Shown: positions 1-9,411, counted from the stretch's first letter. The stretch is DNA of 64,000 nt from Herminiimonas fonticola (GCF_003293745.1 NZ_PTLZ01000001.1:124001-188000); one strand, 5' to 3'. Numbers and translations: made by a program. Notes: a model not told the origin generated them from the sequence alone.

Positions 1-1295
1 GCGAAGGGCGAATCCGACATGGCCGCACCAAGTATCAGCGGTAAGGTATTCGTGAAACGTCCGGAGTTGGCAACCAGATCCCAGTAACGCGCAAAACGCA
101 CCAGCTGTTGCATCTCATTGAAAGAGATGCGATCGGTTGCGAGAATTGTGTAGGGCGGATGCGGGTCGAAGACGAGACCGTATTCTTTGGTGTGACGAAT
201 AATCGGTGTGCCGCGCAAGCGCTTCAAAATGCCGAATTGAATTTCATGCGGCTGCAGCGCGATCAGTTTGTCGAAGCCGCGTGCAAAGCTGGCGATATCT
301 TCACCCGGCAAACCGGCAATCAAATCGACGTGCATATGTGCGTGCGAGTGTTCGCACAACCAGCGTATGTTTTCTGCAGCCTTCTCATTATTCTGTTTGC
401 GGCTGACCAGCGCCTGCACTTCAGGGTTGAAACTCTGAATGCCGATTTCGAACTGCAGCGTCCCTGGCGGGAATTTCATGATGCCTTCCTTCAAGGCATC
501 GGGCAGATGATCGGGCACCACTTCAAAATGCGCGAAGACCGGATCGTCAGGATTGGCCGCCAGTTTAGCTAGGAAGAAATCCATGATCTTCAAACTGGTT
601 TTGATATTCAGGTTGAAGGTTCTATCGACAAACTTGAACAGGCGCGCACCACGTGCATGCAGAGTCTCCAGCTCGCCGAGAAAGATATCGATATCGAAAG
701 GCCATGCAGTCTTGTCCAACGCCGATAAGCAGAACTCACATTTGAAGGGGCAGCCGCGCGATGCTTCTACATACAGCGTGCGATGTGCAATGTCTTCATC
801 GGTGTACAACTGGTACGGCATAGTCAATTCAGACAATGGCGGCTGCACACCGGCATGCGTTTTCATCAAAGGCTTGGGGCCGTTCAAAATCTGTTTGCAC
901 AAATCGGGGAAGGTGACATCGCCCCAACCGGTGATCAGATAGTCGGCCATCTGCACGATGCTTTGTTCGTTTGATTCGTAGGAAACTTCCGGCCCGCCCA
1001 GCACAATCACGACCTCGGGGGCGACGCGCTTGAGCAGCGCGACCAGCTTGGTGGTTTCTTCCACGTTCCAGATATAGACGCCGAAACCGATGATGCGCGG
1101 TTTGTGTGAAAGTAACTTTTCGACCATATCGGTGGCGCGCGCACCGAGCACGAATTCCTGCAATTGCGTCACACTTTGCAGCTCTCCCATATTCGCCAGC
1201 AGACAGCGCAAACCCAGCGAGGCATGCGTATAACGGGCGTTGAGAGTGGAAAGCAGGATGGTCATGGCAACGACAACAGGTGGGGAAGCCATCAT
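1..1295 (-). CDS. B12-binding radical SAM protein (partial, runs off left edge)
   Basis: Translating the minus strand from the double ATG at 1295/1292 gives an uninterrupted frame of about 431 codons that leaves the window at base 1. The N-terminal ~130 residues look like a cobalamin-binding Rossmann domain (IIGFGVYIWN, VIVLGGPEVSYE). Near residue 175 lies the radical SAM cluster motif in RGCPFKCEFC, that is CxxxCxxC for a 4Fe-4S cluster. The later part (FEIGIQSFNPEVQ, DLIAGLPGED) is typical of the radical SAM barrel. This is the B12-binding radical SAM class with a DUF4080-type C-terminus; the substrate is unknown. It diverges from the M15 peptidase gene across about 115 bp. Family call is strong, substrate not inferable. 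Confidence 0.85.
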   Translation of the reverse strand, partial: MMASPPVVVAMTILLSTLNARYTHASLGLRCLLANMGELQSVTQLQEFVLGARATDMVEKLLSHKPRIIGFGVYIWNVEETTKLVALLKRVAPEVVIVLGGPEVSYESNEQSIVQMADYLITGWGDVTFPDLCKQILNGPKPLMKTHAGVQPPLSELTMPYQLYTDEDIAHRTLYVEASRGCPFKCEFCLSALDKTAWPFDIDIFLGELETLHARGARLFKFVDRTFNLNIKTSLKIMDFFLAKLAANPDDPVFAHFEVVPDHLPDALKEGIMKFPPGTLQFEIGIQSFNPEVQALVSRKQNNEKAAENIRWLCEHSHAHMHVDLIAGLPGEDIASFARGFDKLIALQPHEIQFGILKRLRGTPIIRHTKEYGLVFDPHPPYTILATDRISFNEMQQLVRFARYWDLVANSGRFTNTLPLILGAAMSDSPF

Positions 1296-1410
1296 TCTAC
1301 GCTGCCCGACCTTAAAATCATTCGGATTGGCCGCCGTCTCTTCCTATAATGGACAATTCTTTCGCGCCGCACGCGTCATTCAGCGCGATCCATTTCAAAA
1401 AGAACAATTC

Positions 1411-2283
1411 ATGCCATCTTTATTCATGTCTTCATTATTTCGACTCACCGGATCTTGCCTGCTGATGTTTGCTGCGATGGCAAGTCATGCAGAGAACACA
1501 CGCCCGGCATCACATATCGCCGAAGTCGATGCTGGCATGTGCCAGACCATGCGCGAGATGGACGTACTGCATAAAAGCGCGCCTGTCAGTTGTACACAAC
1601 TGCGCGTCGTGCATTTTTCCTATCTGGGATTTGACGGCAAGGTACACGACGATGGTGCGGTGATGGTGATGGCGGCGCTGGCCGACCATGTGCAAGCGAT
1701 CTTCGCCACGCTATTGCAAAGAAAATTCGCGCTCGCCGGCGCGCAATTGATGCAGCACTATCGCGGTGACGACCTGGCGGCGATGCGCGCCAACAATACC
1801 TCCGCCTTCAACGACCGCGCGATCACGAATGGCGGCGCGCACTCGCTGCACGCCTACGGTGCCGCCATCGATATCAACCCGATACAAAATCCGTTTGTGC
1901 AATTTGAAGATGCGGGCAAAGCGAGTTATTTGCCTGCCGCCGGCAGCACCTATGCAAATCGTCTCGCGGTACGTCCGGGCAAATCTACGCGCAAAGGAAT
2001 GGCGGAAGAAGTGGTGGATGTGTTCGCAGAACACGGCTTTCTGATCTGGGGCGGCGACTGGGACGCACCCATCGATTACCAGCACTTCCAGATCAGTCGC
2101 TCGCTAGCCAAAAAATTAGCGGCTTTGCCGGTCGCGCAGGCGCAAGTCGTTTTCAATGACTATGTAAAAAATTACCGCAACTGCACACGAACGAAAAAAA
2201 CCGCAGCAGGTCTAGCAGATAACAACATTGCAAAAGCAAACACAGTGAAAGCAAGATGCGTGAACGCCGTCGACAAGCCTTAG
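1411..2283 (+). CDS. Secreted M15-family (VanY/D-Ala-D-Ala carboxypeptidase-like) peptidase
   Basis: Protein of 290 aa. The chosen ATG at 1411 (or 1426) puts a signal peptide at the N-terminus ending near ASHA, so it should act in the periplasm. The C-terminal half carries the M15C signature: SLHAYGAAIDINP supplies zinc-binding His and Asp, and the DYQHFQIS motif supplies the last zinc His. Such enzymes cleave the peptide part of peptidoglycan (L-Ala-D-Glu or D-Ala-D-Ala bonds). The frame stays open upstream of 1411 but that stretch overlaps the divergent promoter region and lacks signal-peptide character. It is followed by corA in the same direction, 160 bp away. Confidence 0.82.
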   Translation: MPSLFMSSLFRLTGSCLLMFAAMASHAENTRPASHIAEVDAGMCQTMREMDVLHKSAPVSCTQLRVVHFSYLGFDGKVHDDGAVMVMAALADHVQAIFATLLQRKFALAGAQLMQHYRGDDLAAMRANNTSAFNDRAITNGGAHSLHAYGAAIDINPIQNPFVQFEDAGKASYLPAAGSTYANRLAVRPGKSTRKGMAEEVVDVFAEHGFLIWGGDWDAPIDYQHFQISRSLAKKLAALPVAQAQVVFNDYVKNYRNCTRTKKTAAGLADNNIAKANTVKARCVNAVDKP

Positions 2284-2443
2284 GACTCGTCAACCATCTG
2301 CGCGCAGCGACGTTAGGTAGGCATGTCTGTCGCGTTTTATGCAAGCTGCACTGCATGGCAGCTTGACGAACAGATCGCGAGCATGTGTACACTCGCACAT
2401 CGACGACTAATCAAAGTCGCACCCATTCCGGAGATTGTTGCCC

Positions 2444-3409
2444 ATGCTTATCAACTGCGTCGCTTATCAGGACGGTAATAAACTATCCGATATACAGATA
2501 GGCGAAATCAGCGATTACCTGAAGCGTCCAGGCTGTTTTGTCTGGGTTGCGCTGAAGGATGCAGATCCGCTTGAACTCGAACAGATGCAGGAAGAATTCA
2601 ATCTGCATGAACTGGCAGTCGAAGATGCACGTAACGGTCATCAAAGACCAAAGGTAGAAGAATACGGCGACTCCTTGTTTGCCGTCGTCAAAACGGCGGA
2701 AATGGTCGGCGGCACAGTCCACATCGGCGAGCTCGATATCTTTGTCGGCCCCAACTACATTCTGTCGGTACGCAATCGCAGCGCACAGGGCTTCCTCGGC
2801 GTGCGCGCACGTTGCGAACAGGAGCCGGAACAATTACGCAAAGGCTCGGCCTTCGTCCTGTATGCCTTGATGGATGCCGTAGTCGATCGCTACTTCCCGG
2901 TAGTCGAAGCGCTGGAAACGGAGCTCGAATTGATCGAGGCAAAGATCTTCGACAAGGGCGCACAGCGCGCCAACATCGAACGGCTATACGAACTCAAACG
3001 CGAAGTCGTCATGCTCAAACATGTGGTCGCACCGCTGATGGAAGCAGTCGCCAAGCTGTATGGCGGCCGCGTACCGAATCTGTGCGAAAGCACGCGCGAT
3101 TACTTCCGCGACATCGGCGATCATCTGTATCGCATCAATGCCATGGCCGATGCCTTCCGCGAAACCATCGCCACGGCAATCCAGGTCAATCTGTCCATGG
3201 TGACGATTGAAGAAAGCGAAGTGAACAAACGTCTCGCTGCCTGGGCTGCGATTTTTGCGGTGGCCACCGCCTTCTTCGGTTTGTGGGGGATGAACTTCAA
3301 GTTCATGCCTGAGCTGGAATGGAAGTATGGTTATCCGGTTTCCGTCCTGATGGTAGGCAGCGTGTGCGGCTACCTTTACTACCGCTTCAAAAAATCCGGC
3401 TGGCTGTAG
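2444..3409 (+). CDS. corA: CorA-family magnesium/divalent cation channel
   Basis: Protein of 321 aa, inner membrane. It has a long soluble N-terminal domain rich in acidic helices, then two C-terminal membrane segments. The first ends with the family hallmark GMN (LWGMNFKF), the selectivity filter at the mouth of the pore. The last residues are basic (YRFKKSGWL), as usual for the cytoplasmic tail. ATG 2444 is chosen because GGAG lies 10 bases upstream; a TTG at 2435 in the same frame is less likely. A strong terminator hairpin follows the stop codon. Transport of Mg2+ or Co2+ is inferred from the family. Confidence 0.93.
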   Translation: MLINCVAYQDGNKLSDIQIGEISDYLKRPGCFVWVALKDADPLELEQMQEEFNLHELAVEDARNGHQRPKVEEYGDSLFAVVKTAEMVGGTVHIGELDIFVGPNYILSVRNRSAQGFLGVRARCEQEPEQLRKGSAFVLYALMDAVVDRYFPVVEALETELELIEAKIFDKGAQRANIERLYELKREVVMLKHVVAPLMEAVAKLYGGRVPNLCESTRDYFRDIGDHLYRINAMADAFRETIATAIQVNLSMVTIEESEVNKRLAAWAAIFAVATAFFGLWGMNFKFMPELEWKYGYPVSVLMVGSVCGYLYYRFKKSGWL

Positions 3410-3424
3410 ATTAAGCCGATAGCG

Positions 3425-3460
3425 AATAAAAAACGCCGCATGATTGCGGCGTTTTTTATT
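3425..3460. terminator. Bidirectional intrinsic terminator between corA and the FAD dehydrogenase
   Basis: AATAAAAAACGCCGCA and its complement TGCGGCGTTTTTTATT flank a TGAT loop. It has a GC-rich stem with A and T runs on both sides, so it can serve corA (+) and the convergent gene (-). Confidence 0.9.
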
Positions 3461-3495
3461 AATGCTGCTTATTCCTTCGCTTATTTATTCACTAC

Positions 3496-5121
3496 TTACT
3501 TCGTCGTGTCGCGCTTCACGTCTTCCAGCATGCTGAGCGCCAGTGCTTCCGCTACGCGTATGCCATCGATCGCCGCCGACATGATGCCGCCTGCATAACC
3601 GGCGCCTTCACCGGCAGGGAACAAGCCGCGCGTGTTGATGCTTTGCAAATCGTCGTCGTTGCGCTTGATGCTGATAGGTGAGGAGGTGCGTGTTTCCACG
3701 CCGGTCAGCACAGCATCGTTCATCGAGAAGCCCTTGATCTGCTTCTCAAACGCAGGCAATGCTTCGCGTATTGCCTCGATTACGTAGCTAGGCAACGAGG
3801 TATTCAAATCACCCAGCTTGACGCCCGGCTTGTAGGATGGAAGTACAGAGCCGAATTCAGTTGAAGGGCGGTCTGCGATGAAGTCGCCGACCAATTGGCC
3901 AGGCGCATCGTAATTGCCGCCGCCCAGCTCAAACGCGCGCTCTTCCCATTGCCTTTGAAATTCCATACCGGCCAAAGGATCGCCTGGATAATCTTTAGGC
4001 GTAATGCCGACCACGATACCGGCATTGGCATTGCGCTCGTTGCGCGAATACTGGCTCATGCCGTTAGTGACGACGCGGCCCGGCTCAGATGCAGCAGCAA
4101 CCACTGTGCCACCCGGGCACATGCAAAAGCTGTAGACCGAACGACCGTTGCTGGCGTGATAAACCAGTTTGTAATCGGCTGCGCCCAGGACCGGATGGCC
4201 GGCATTCGGGCCCAAACGACAGGCGTCGATCAGCGATTGCGGATGCTCGATGCGGAAGCCGATGGAAAACGCTTTAGGTTCCAGGTAAATGCCGCGTGCA
4301 TGCAGCATCTTGAAGGTATCGCGTGCGCTGTGACCGATGGCCAATACCACGTGATCAGTTGCGATATGCGAACCGTCAGCCAGCTTGAGGCCGCAGACCT
4401 TGCCGTCTGTTATCTCGATGTCATCGACCTTGCTTTCGAAACGGAATTCGCCGCCCAGCCTGACGATCTCTTCGCGCATCAGCTCGACCATCTTCACCAG
4501 ACGGAAGGTACCGATGTGCGGCTTGCTGACGTACATGATTTCCGGTGGCGCATCGGCCTTCACGAATTCCATCAAGACTTTGCGGCCGTAATGCTTGGGA
4601 TCTTTTACCTGGCTCCACAACTTGCCGTCGGAAAAAGTGCCGGCGCCGCCTTCACCGAATTGCACATTCGATTCCGGATTCAGTTCGCGTTTGCGCCACA
4701 GGCCGAAGGTATCCTTGGTGCGTTCACGCACTTCCTTGCCGCGTTCCAGAATGATGGGGCGAAAACCCATTTGCGCCAGAATCAGCGCAGCGAAAATACC
4801 GCAAGGCCCAAAGCCGATCACGACCGGACGCATCGCCAGATCAGCCGGTGCCTGCGCGACGAAATGGTAGCTGGTGTCGGGCGCAATGGTGACGTGGCGA
4901 TTGCCCTGCAAACGCTGCGCGTGTTTATCCTGATTGCGTATCTCGACGTCCAGCGTGTAGACCATGATGATCGCGTTTTTCTTGCGCGCATCGTAACCGC
5001 GACGAAATACCGTGTAATTGATCAGCTCGTCGGCATTGATGCCGAGGCGCGCGATGATCGCAGCCAGCAAATCTTCTTCGGCATGGTCTAAAGGGAGTTG
5101 AACGTCAGTGAGTCGCAGCAT
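3496..5121 (-). CDS. FAD-dependent dehydrogenase, COG2509 type
   Basis: Protein of 541 aa. A short N-terminal domain of ~95 residues is followed by a Rossmann dinucleotide-binding motif GFGPCGIFAA (about residue 105) and a second FAD contact ILERG. GEGGAGTFSDGKL and the C-terminal LFPAGEGAGYAGGI motif match the large family of uncharacterised FAD-dependent dehydrogenases related to HI0933 proteins. Length is normal for the family. Its physiological substrate is unknown. It stands alone, convergent with corA and followed upstream by a 430-bp gap. Confidence 0.85.
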   Translation of the reverse strand: MLRLTDVQLPLDHAEEDLLAAIIARLGINADELINYTVFRRGYDARKKNAIIMVYTLDVEIRNQDKHAQRLQGNRHVTIAPDTSYHFVAQAPADLAMRPVVIGFGPCGIFAALILAQMGFRPIILERGKEVRERTKDTFGLWRKRELNPESNVQFGEGGAGTFSDGKLWSQVKDPKHYGRKVLMEFVKADAPPEIMYVSKPHIGTFRLVKMVELMREEIVRLGGEFRFESKVDDIEITDGKVCGLKLADGSHIATDHVVLAIGHSARDTFKMLHARGIYLEPKAFSIGFRIEHPQSLIDACRLGPNAGHPVLGAADYKLVYHASNGRSVYSFCMCPGGTVVAAASEPGRVVTNGMSQYSRNERNANAGIVVGITPKDYPGDPLAGMEFQRQWEERAFELGGGNYDAPGQLVGDFIADRPSTEFGSVLPSYKPGVKLGDLNTSLPSYVIEAIREALPAFEKQIKGFSMNDAVLTGVETRTSSPISIKRNDDDLQSINTRGLFPAGEGAGYAGGIMSAAIDGIRVAEALALSMLEDVKRDTTK

Positions 5122-5554
5122 GCTTGTTTCTAGCCAATCTTGTAAAAATCATCTGCCGCCAGGGTTGGGGCGGTCGACAGCGCGCTATTTTACTCCAGTC
5201 ATTTTTATTCAAATAAACCTTGCTCAACACTGACCTAGCGGCCGGGAAAATTGAATGGGATAAATGACTTCGGGTGCCCTCGCTGCATTTAACAATTTCT
5301 TGCAATCCTGCTTTTCTCCAATCAGATTTGCGCTGAAATAGCGCAAGGTTTCTTCTGAGACAACGTCGCTTTATCGTCCGCGCAACGCATGCCTTCATAT
5401 ATGCAGTAATTAGCCTATGTTGCATTGACTCCCGGAAACTAATTGATTATGGTAAATGACGACATCGAAGTCCTGCACTGAGTTGTCGGTGTTCATCCAC
5501 TCAATAAAAGAGACGTTCTTAGAACGCATAACGGAGACTGGGAAAGGAGTGCAT
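5122..5554. other. 433-bp intergenic region upstream of cheW
   Basis: This AT-richer stretch lies between the divergent FAD dehydrogenase and cheW. I looked for a flagellar sigma-28 promoter (TAAA-N15-GCCGATAA) and found no convincing match. No small gene with a ribosome-binding site or intrinsic terminator is visible. It must hold the promoters of both flanking genes. Confidence 0.5.
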
Positions 5555-6052
5555 ATGAACGCAACCGCGAACAACGCACAATCTGTCACTGCAGCAAATA
5601 GCTCACTGGAATTTTTATCCTTCACGCTGGGCAAGGAAGAGTACGGCATCTCGATTCAAAAGGTACAGGAGTTGCGTGGTTACGATACCGTCACCCGCAT
5701 CGCCAGCGTGCCGGAGTTTGTCAAAGGCGTCGTCAATTTGCGCGGCATCATCGTGCCTATCATCGACATGCGCATCAAGTTCAATCTGGGCACGCCGACC
5801 TACGATCAATTCACCGTCGTCGTGATCCTGAACGTCACCGACCGCGTGGTCGGCATGGTGGTCGATAGTGTGTCGGACGTCATCACCTTAACGCCCGAAC
5901 AAATCAAACCCGCGCCTGACATGAACAGCACTATGACCTCCGATTATCTGGTCGGTCTGGGTACGATAGACGAACGCATGTTGATATTGATCGATATCGA
6001 CAAATTGATGTCCAGCGCCGAAATGGGCCTGGCTGATCCCAGCCTCGCCTGA
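5555..6052 (+). CDS. cheW: Chemotaxis coupling protein CheW
   Basis: Protein of 165 aa. CheW links chemoreceptors to the kinase CheA at the cell pole. The sequence has the CheW fold hallmarks: FTLGKEEYGISIQKVQEL near the start, VKGVVNLRGIIVPIIDMR in the middle, and a C-terminal MLILIDIDKLM strand-helix. ATG 5555 is supported by an AAAGGAG sequence seven bases upstream; upstream in-frame ATGs lack one. The gene is followed after 115 bp by a chemoreceptor in the same direction, so the two probably work together. cheA is not in the window, so this is a satellite pair rather than the main chemotaxis operon. Confidence 0.93.
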   Translation: MNATANNAQSVTAANSSLEFLSFTLGKEEYGISIQKVQELRGYDTVTRIASVPEFVKGVVNLRGIIVPIIDMRIKFNLGTPTYDQFTVVVILNVTDRVVGMVVDSVSDVITLTPEQIKPAPDMNSTMTSDYLVGLGTIDERMLILIDIDKLMSSAEMGLADPSLA

Positions 6053-6167
6053 CAACGCGCCCGCATCACAAGATTACAACGCAGATCATCCGCAAGGCTC
6101 CCGCACAACAATCAAAGATATACATCCCTGATTGCATTGATTCACATCTGTTTGTTTCGAGACTGAC

Positions 6168-7868
6168 ATGCTAAAAAATATCACCATCAAATCGCTGCTC
6201 TTGTTCGTCATGGCCATACTTTCCATCTTGCTGGTGGCAACCGGTGTCCTGGGATTGACTTCGCTGGATACAACCAACAAGTCATTGAAAACCGTGTATG
6301 AAGATCGCACTGTTCCCATAGGACAGTTGAATACCATCATCACACTGTCAACCATCAATCAACTCGATATTGCAGCATCCATCTATGGCGATCCCGGTTT
6401 GGTACTGCCCAAAATGGATGCGATTGAAAAACGCTCGCAGGAAATCAACAAGGCATTCGACGGCTACATGGCGACCACATTGACGCCGGAAGAAAAAATT
6501 CTTGCGGATAAATTTGCCGCCGATCGCAAGATCTTCCTCGACAAGGCATTGTTGCCGGCAATTGCAGCATCACGTGGCGGCAATGTGTTGCGCGTGACAG
6601 AAATCGTCAACGGCCCGATGGAAGAGTTGATCTTGCCGGTACGTGCCGGCGTCAGCGCGCTGATCGACCTGCAATTGCGTGTCGCAAAACAGGAATTCGA
6701 GGATGCGCAAAAGCGTTTCGTCATGGTGCGTAATATTTCCATCGCCACCATCATCTTTGGCGTATTGCTGGCCAGCTTCATGGCTTTCTGGCTGATACGC
6801 CTGATTGCACGCCCGCTGGCCGAAGCAGTGCAAATTGCAAAGAGTGTCGCGAGCGGCGATCTGACGCAGCAGATCCATGTGGATTCCACCAATGAGACCG
6901 GACAATTGCTGCAAGCGCTCAAGGACATGAACGAGAGTCTGGCGAACACAGTGTCTAGCGTGCGCCGCGGTACGGAAACCATCACCGTTGCTTCCGGCGA
7001 AATCGCTTCCGGCAATGCCGACCTGTCGAGCCGCACAGAATCGCAAGCCGGCTCACTGGAGGAAACCGCCAGCTCGATGGAAGAACTGACATCGACCGTA
7101 CGCCAGAATGCCGACAACGCGCGACAAGCAAACCAACTGGTGGTCTCTGCATCCGAAGTCGCAGTCAAGGGCGGCAGCGTAGTCAGCGAAGTCGTCACCA
7201 CCATGGGCTCGATCAAGGATAGTTCGCGCAAGATAGTCGACATCATCGGCGTCATCGACAGCATCGCCTTCCAGACCAACATCCTCGCGTTGAATGCTGC
7301 AGTAGAAGCTGCGCGTGCCGGCGAACAGGGCAGAGGTTTTGCCGTAGTGGCGAGCGAAGTGCGCAATCTGGCACAGCGTAGCGCCAGCGCCGCAAAAGAG
7401 ATCAAGGCCTTGATCGATGATTCAGTGAACAAGGTAGACGTCGGCAGCAAGCTGGTCGACCAGGCCGGCAGCACGATGGATGAAATTGTCACCTCGGTCA
7501 AGCACGTGGCCGACATCATGAGCGAGATCACCTCTGCCAGCCAGGAACAAAGCGACGGTATCGAGCAAGTGAATCAAGCCATCAGCCAGATGGATGAGAT
7601 GACTCAGCAGAACGCTGCGCTGGTCGAACAAGCTGCCGCCGCGGCGCAAAGCATGCAGGATCAGGCGGTCGAGTTGTCACGCGCCGTCAGCATCTTCCGC
7701 CTGAACGGCAACAGCGCTCCTCCGGCAGCTATCGCAAAGCGTGCAACACCGACTTTGACGCAGGCAAAACCAGCAGCCAGATTAACCACCACAGCGAAAC
7801 CGGCTCCAGCCCAAGCTCAAAAAACCATGAGTACCGAGAAAAACGGCGACGACTGGGAAGAGTTTTAA
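6168..7868 (+). CDS. Methyl-accepting chemotaxis protein, four-helix-bundle sensor
   Basis: Protein of 566 aa. The first membrane segment is at about residues 9-31, followed by a ~155-residue periplasmic helical domain of the 4HB_MCP type, a second membrane segment at about 187-213, a HAMP domain, and a cytoplasmic signalling coiled coil. The hairpin tip with [20 protein letters not shown] lies near residue 360 and is nearly invariant in the family. The tail is Ala/Pro/Thr-rich and ends in DDWEEF, which resembles the C-terminal xWxxF pentapeptide that tethers the methyltransferase CheR and CheB. The ligand cannot be predicted. It follows cheW. Confidence 0.93.
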   Translation: MLKNITIKSLLLFVMAILSILLVATGVLGLTSLDTTNKSLKTVYEDRTVPIGQLNTIITLSTINQLDIAASIYGDPGLVLPKMDAIEKRSQEINKAFDGYMATTLTPEEKILADKFAADRKIFLDKALLPAIAASRGGNVLRVTEIVNGPMEELILPVRAGVSALIDLQLRVAKQEFEDAQKRFVMVRNISIATIIFGVLLASFMAFWLIRLIARPLAEAVQIAKSVASGDLTQQIHVDSTNETGQLLQALKDMNESLANTVSSVRRGTETITVASGEIASGNADLSSRTESQAGSLEETASSMEELTSTVRQNADNARQANQLVVSASEVAVKGGSVVSEVVTTMGSIKDSSRKIVDIIGVIDSIAFQTNILALNAAVEAARAGEQGRGFAVVASEVRNLAQRSASAAKEIKALIDDSVNKVDVGSKLVDQAGSTMDEIVTSVKHVADIMSEITSASQEQSDGIEQVNQAISQMDEMTQQNAALVEQAAAAAQSMQDQAVELSRAVSIFRLNGNSAPPAAIAKRATPTLTQAKPAARLTTTAKPAPAQAQKTMSTEKNGDDWEEF

Positions 7869-7939
7869 ATCGAATAACTAGCCAAGGGCCGAAGACGAAT
7901 TCTTCTTCGCACCGTTCGCAAGCTTCGACGAAACACAAG

Positions 7940-7978
7940 ATGCATGCAATCCAGTCAGCCTGGCTTGCATGCATTTTT
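7940..7978 (+). terminator. Intrinsic terminator after the chemoreceptor gene
   Basis: ATGCATGCAA pairs with TTGCATGCAT around an inner CCAG/CTGG stem and TCAG loop, followed by a T run. Confidence 0.75.
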
Positions 7979-8198
7979 CATTGGAGCGCTGAATTTGCGA
8001 TGTATTGACTGCGCTTTGCCAATACCGTCGCTAAGCTGTCATCAGCGCGTAACAAGCGCTTGCTGTAATTGCAGATAAAAACCGTGGAACAATTGTTCTT
8101 GTACTGGCTTTGATAGACAATGCAAGTGGAACGCTTCTTGCAAATGACTGTTGAACTTGAATCGCTCCTCACATCTCTCATTTTTCACTGAATTGAAC
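7979..8198. other. Intergenic region upstream of the SET-domain gene
   Basis: With the terminator region before it, about 330 bp separate the two genes. No short gene or recognisable regulatory motif was seen; it presumably holds the promoter of the SET gene. Confidence 0.4.
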
Positions 8199-8732
8199 AT
8201 GACATCACCGAGCAAGAAAACCGCCACACCATCCTCCGCCAAGCCAGCGATCATCGTCAGAAATTCTCCCGTACACGGACGCGGCGTCTTTGCGACCCGC
8301 AATATTCCAGCCGATACTTTCCTGATCGAGTACGAAGGCGAGCGTATCAGCGACAAGGAAGCATCGAAACGGCATGGCCTGGATCCGGAAAATCCGTATC
8401 ACACGTTTTTCTTCAGTCTGGAAAGCGGCAAGATGATCGATGGCGGCGTCGATGGCAGCGATGCACGCTGGATCAATCACGCATGCGAACCAAACTGCGA
8501 AGCACGCGAAGAGAAAAAGCGCGTCAATATTTACGCGCTGCGCGATATCAAACGTGGTGAAGAATTGAACTACGACTATGGCCTGGTGGTGGAAGATCGC
8601 CAGACCAAGGCTTTGAAAAAAGCCTACGAATGCCGCTGCGGCGCAGAGACTTGCCGCCACACGATGCTGGCACCGCCAGAAAAAAAGAAGAGCAAGAAAA
8701 AAAGCAAAGCCAAGAAGAACAAGAAGGACTGA
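8199..8732 (+). CDS. SET-domain protein lysine methyltransferase with post-SET motif and basic tail
   Basis: Protein of 177 aa, almost entirely a SET domain. HGRGVFA at residues 26-32 binds the methyl donor AdoMet, WINHACEPNC (91-100) is the central NHxC motif, and ELNYDYG (122-128) carries the catalytic Tyr. A post-SET ECRCGAETC motif (144-152) supplies three Cys that, with Cys100, should hold a zinc ion. The last ~20 residues are almost pure Lys/Ser. Family members methylate lysines on proteins; the bacterial target here is unknown. ATG 8199 fits domain start; an upstream in-frame ATG at 8151 is possible. It stands alone between two terminators. Confidence 0.9.
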   Translation: MTSPSKKTATPSSAKPAIIVRNSPVHGRGVFATRNIPADTFLIEYEGERISDKEASKRHGLDPENPYHTFFFSLESGKMIDGGVDGSDARWINHACEPNCEAREEKKRVNIYALRDIKRGEELNYDYGLVVEDRQTKALKKAYECRCGAETCRHTMLAPPEKKKSKKKSKAKKNKKD

Positions 8733-8738
8733 TGACAT

Positions 8739-8775
8739 AAAAAGGCGGATGACTTCACAGTCATCCGCCTTTTTA
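8739..8775. terminator. Bidirectional intrinsic terminator
   Basis: AAAAAGGCGGATGACT, a TCAC loop and AGTCATCCGCCTTTTT form a 16-bp perfect stem. It separates the convergent SET and gdx genes. Confidence 0.92.
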
Positions 8776-8791
8776 GTTTTACTTCCAACAA

Positions 8792-9112
8792 TTAGCCCGG
8801 ACTAAAAACCTTCAGCCCGATAATTCCGCTGACAATCAACAGTATGCAAATAATGCGCGCTACCGTAGCCGGTTCACCCAGCAACACCATCCCCAGAATG
8901 ACCGTACCCACCGCGCCTATCCCGGTCCACACCGCATAAGCAGTCCCCACCGGGAGTGTTTTCATCGCAAAGCCCAGCAACACGATGCTGATCACCATCG
9001 CCGTCACGGTGCCGACAGTCGGCCACAACTTCGTAAAACCATCCGTGTATTTAAGCCCGATGGCCCACACCACTTCGAACAGACCTGCAATTACCAGAAT
9101 TAGCCAAGGCAT
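8792..9112 (-). CDS. gdx: Guanidinium exporter, SMR family (Gdx/SugE)
   Basis: Protein of 106 aa with four membrane helices, the standard size for small multidrug resistance proteins. The first helix contains [13 protein letters not shown], where the Glu is the essential proton and substrate binding residue, and the WAxGLKYT pattern is typical of the SugE/Gdx branch. That branch exports guanidinium. ATG 9112 is favoured over an ATG 15 bases upstream because a GGGGAA ribosome-binding site precedes it and because the protein then starts like its relatives. A guanidine-II riboswitch lies in the leader, which independently supports the substrate. Confidence 0.94.
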   Translation of the reverse strand: MPWLILVIAGLFEVVWAIGLKYTDGFTKLWPTVGTVTAMVISIVLLGFAMKTLPVGTAYAVWTGIGAVGTVILGMVLLGEPATVARIICILLIVSGIIGLKVFSPG

Positions 9113-9122
9113 ATTTTGATTC

Positions 9123-9178
9123 CCCACATTGCCGAGGCCGTCCCCGATTGATGATGGAGAGGTGAGGTCGTCCCCACG
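9123..9178 (-). promoter_or_regulatory. Guanidine-II (mini-ykkC) riboswitch controlling gdx
   Basis: On the minus strand two short hairpins carry the family's defining ACGR loops: GTGGGG-ACGA-CCTCAC (9178-9163) and CGGGG-ACGG-CCTCG (9147-9134). Directly after them comes the ribosome-binding region GTGGGGAA (9128-9121), then ATG 9112. The hexamer GTGGGG of the Shine-Dalgarno region is identical to the 5' arm of hairpin 1, so the CCTCAC strand can pair with either. This suggests that without guanidine CCTCAC covers the ribosome-binding site, and with ligand it returns to hairpin 1. Hairpins and loops are seen; the mechanism is inferred from the known class. Confidence 0.92.
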
Positions 9179-9411
9179 TCCTTGAAAGAAATACGCGAAC
9201 CAGAAAACGTGATGTTTGCTTTACGGCAACCGACGTTACCGACGCGCAATCAAATCTTAGCAAAGAACGATTTTTTTGGCTGAGCGAAAAAATATTGCCA
9301 CAATTGAAATTTCAACGAGGGAAAGCGCCTGAAATCAGGCATCTTTGTTTATAGAGCGGCAAGAAAAGACATCATATTCATAAATTGAATACCTGATATT
9401 TGAAATCGGAA

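Noticed and set aside
3895-5091. 398-codon open frame on the plus strand
   Set aside because: It lies entirely opposite the FAD dehydrogenase gene, lacks family similarity and is an antisense shadow of a GC-biased gene.
6464-7531. 355-codon open frame on the minus strand
   Set aside because: Antisense to the chemoreceptor; composition (Ser/Thr/Leu/Met rich) is an artefact of codon bias in the coding strand.
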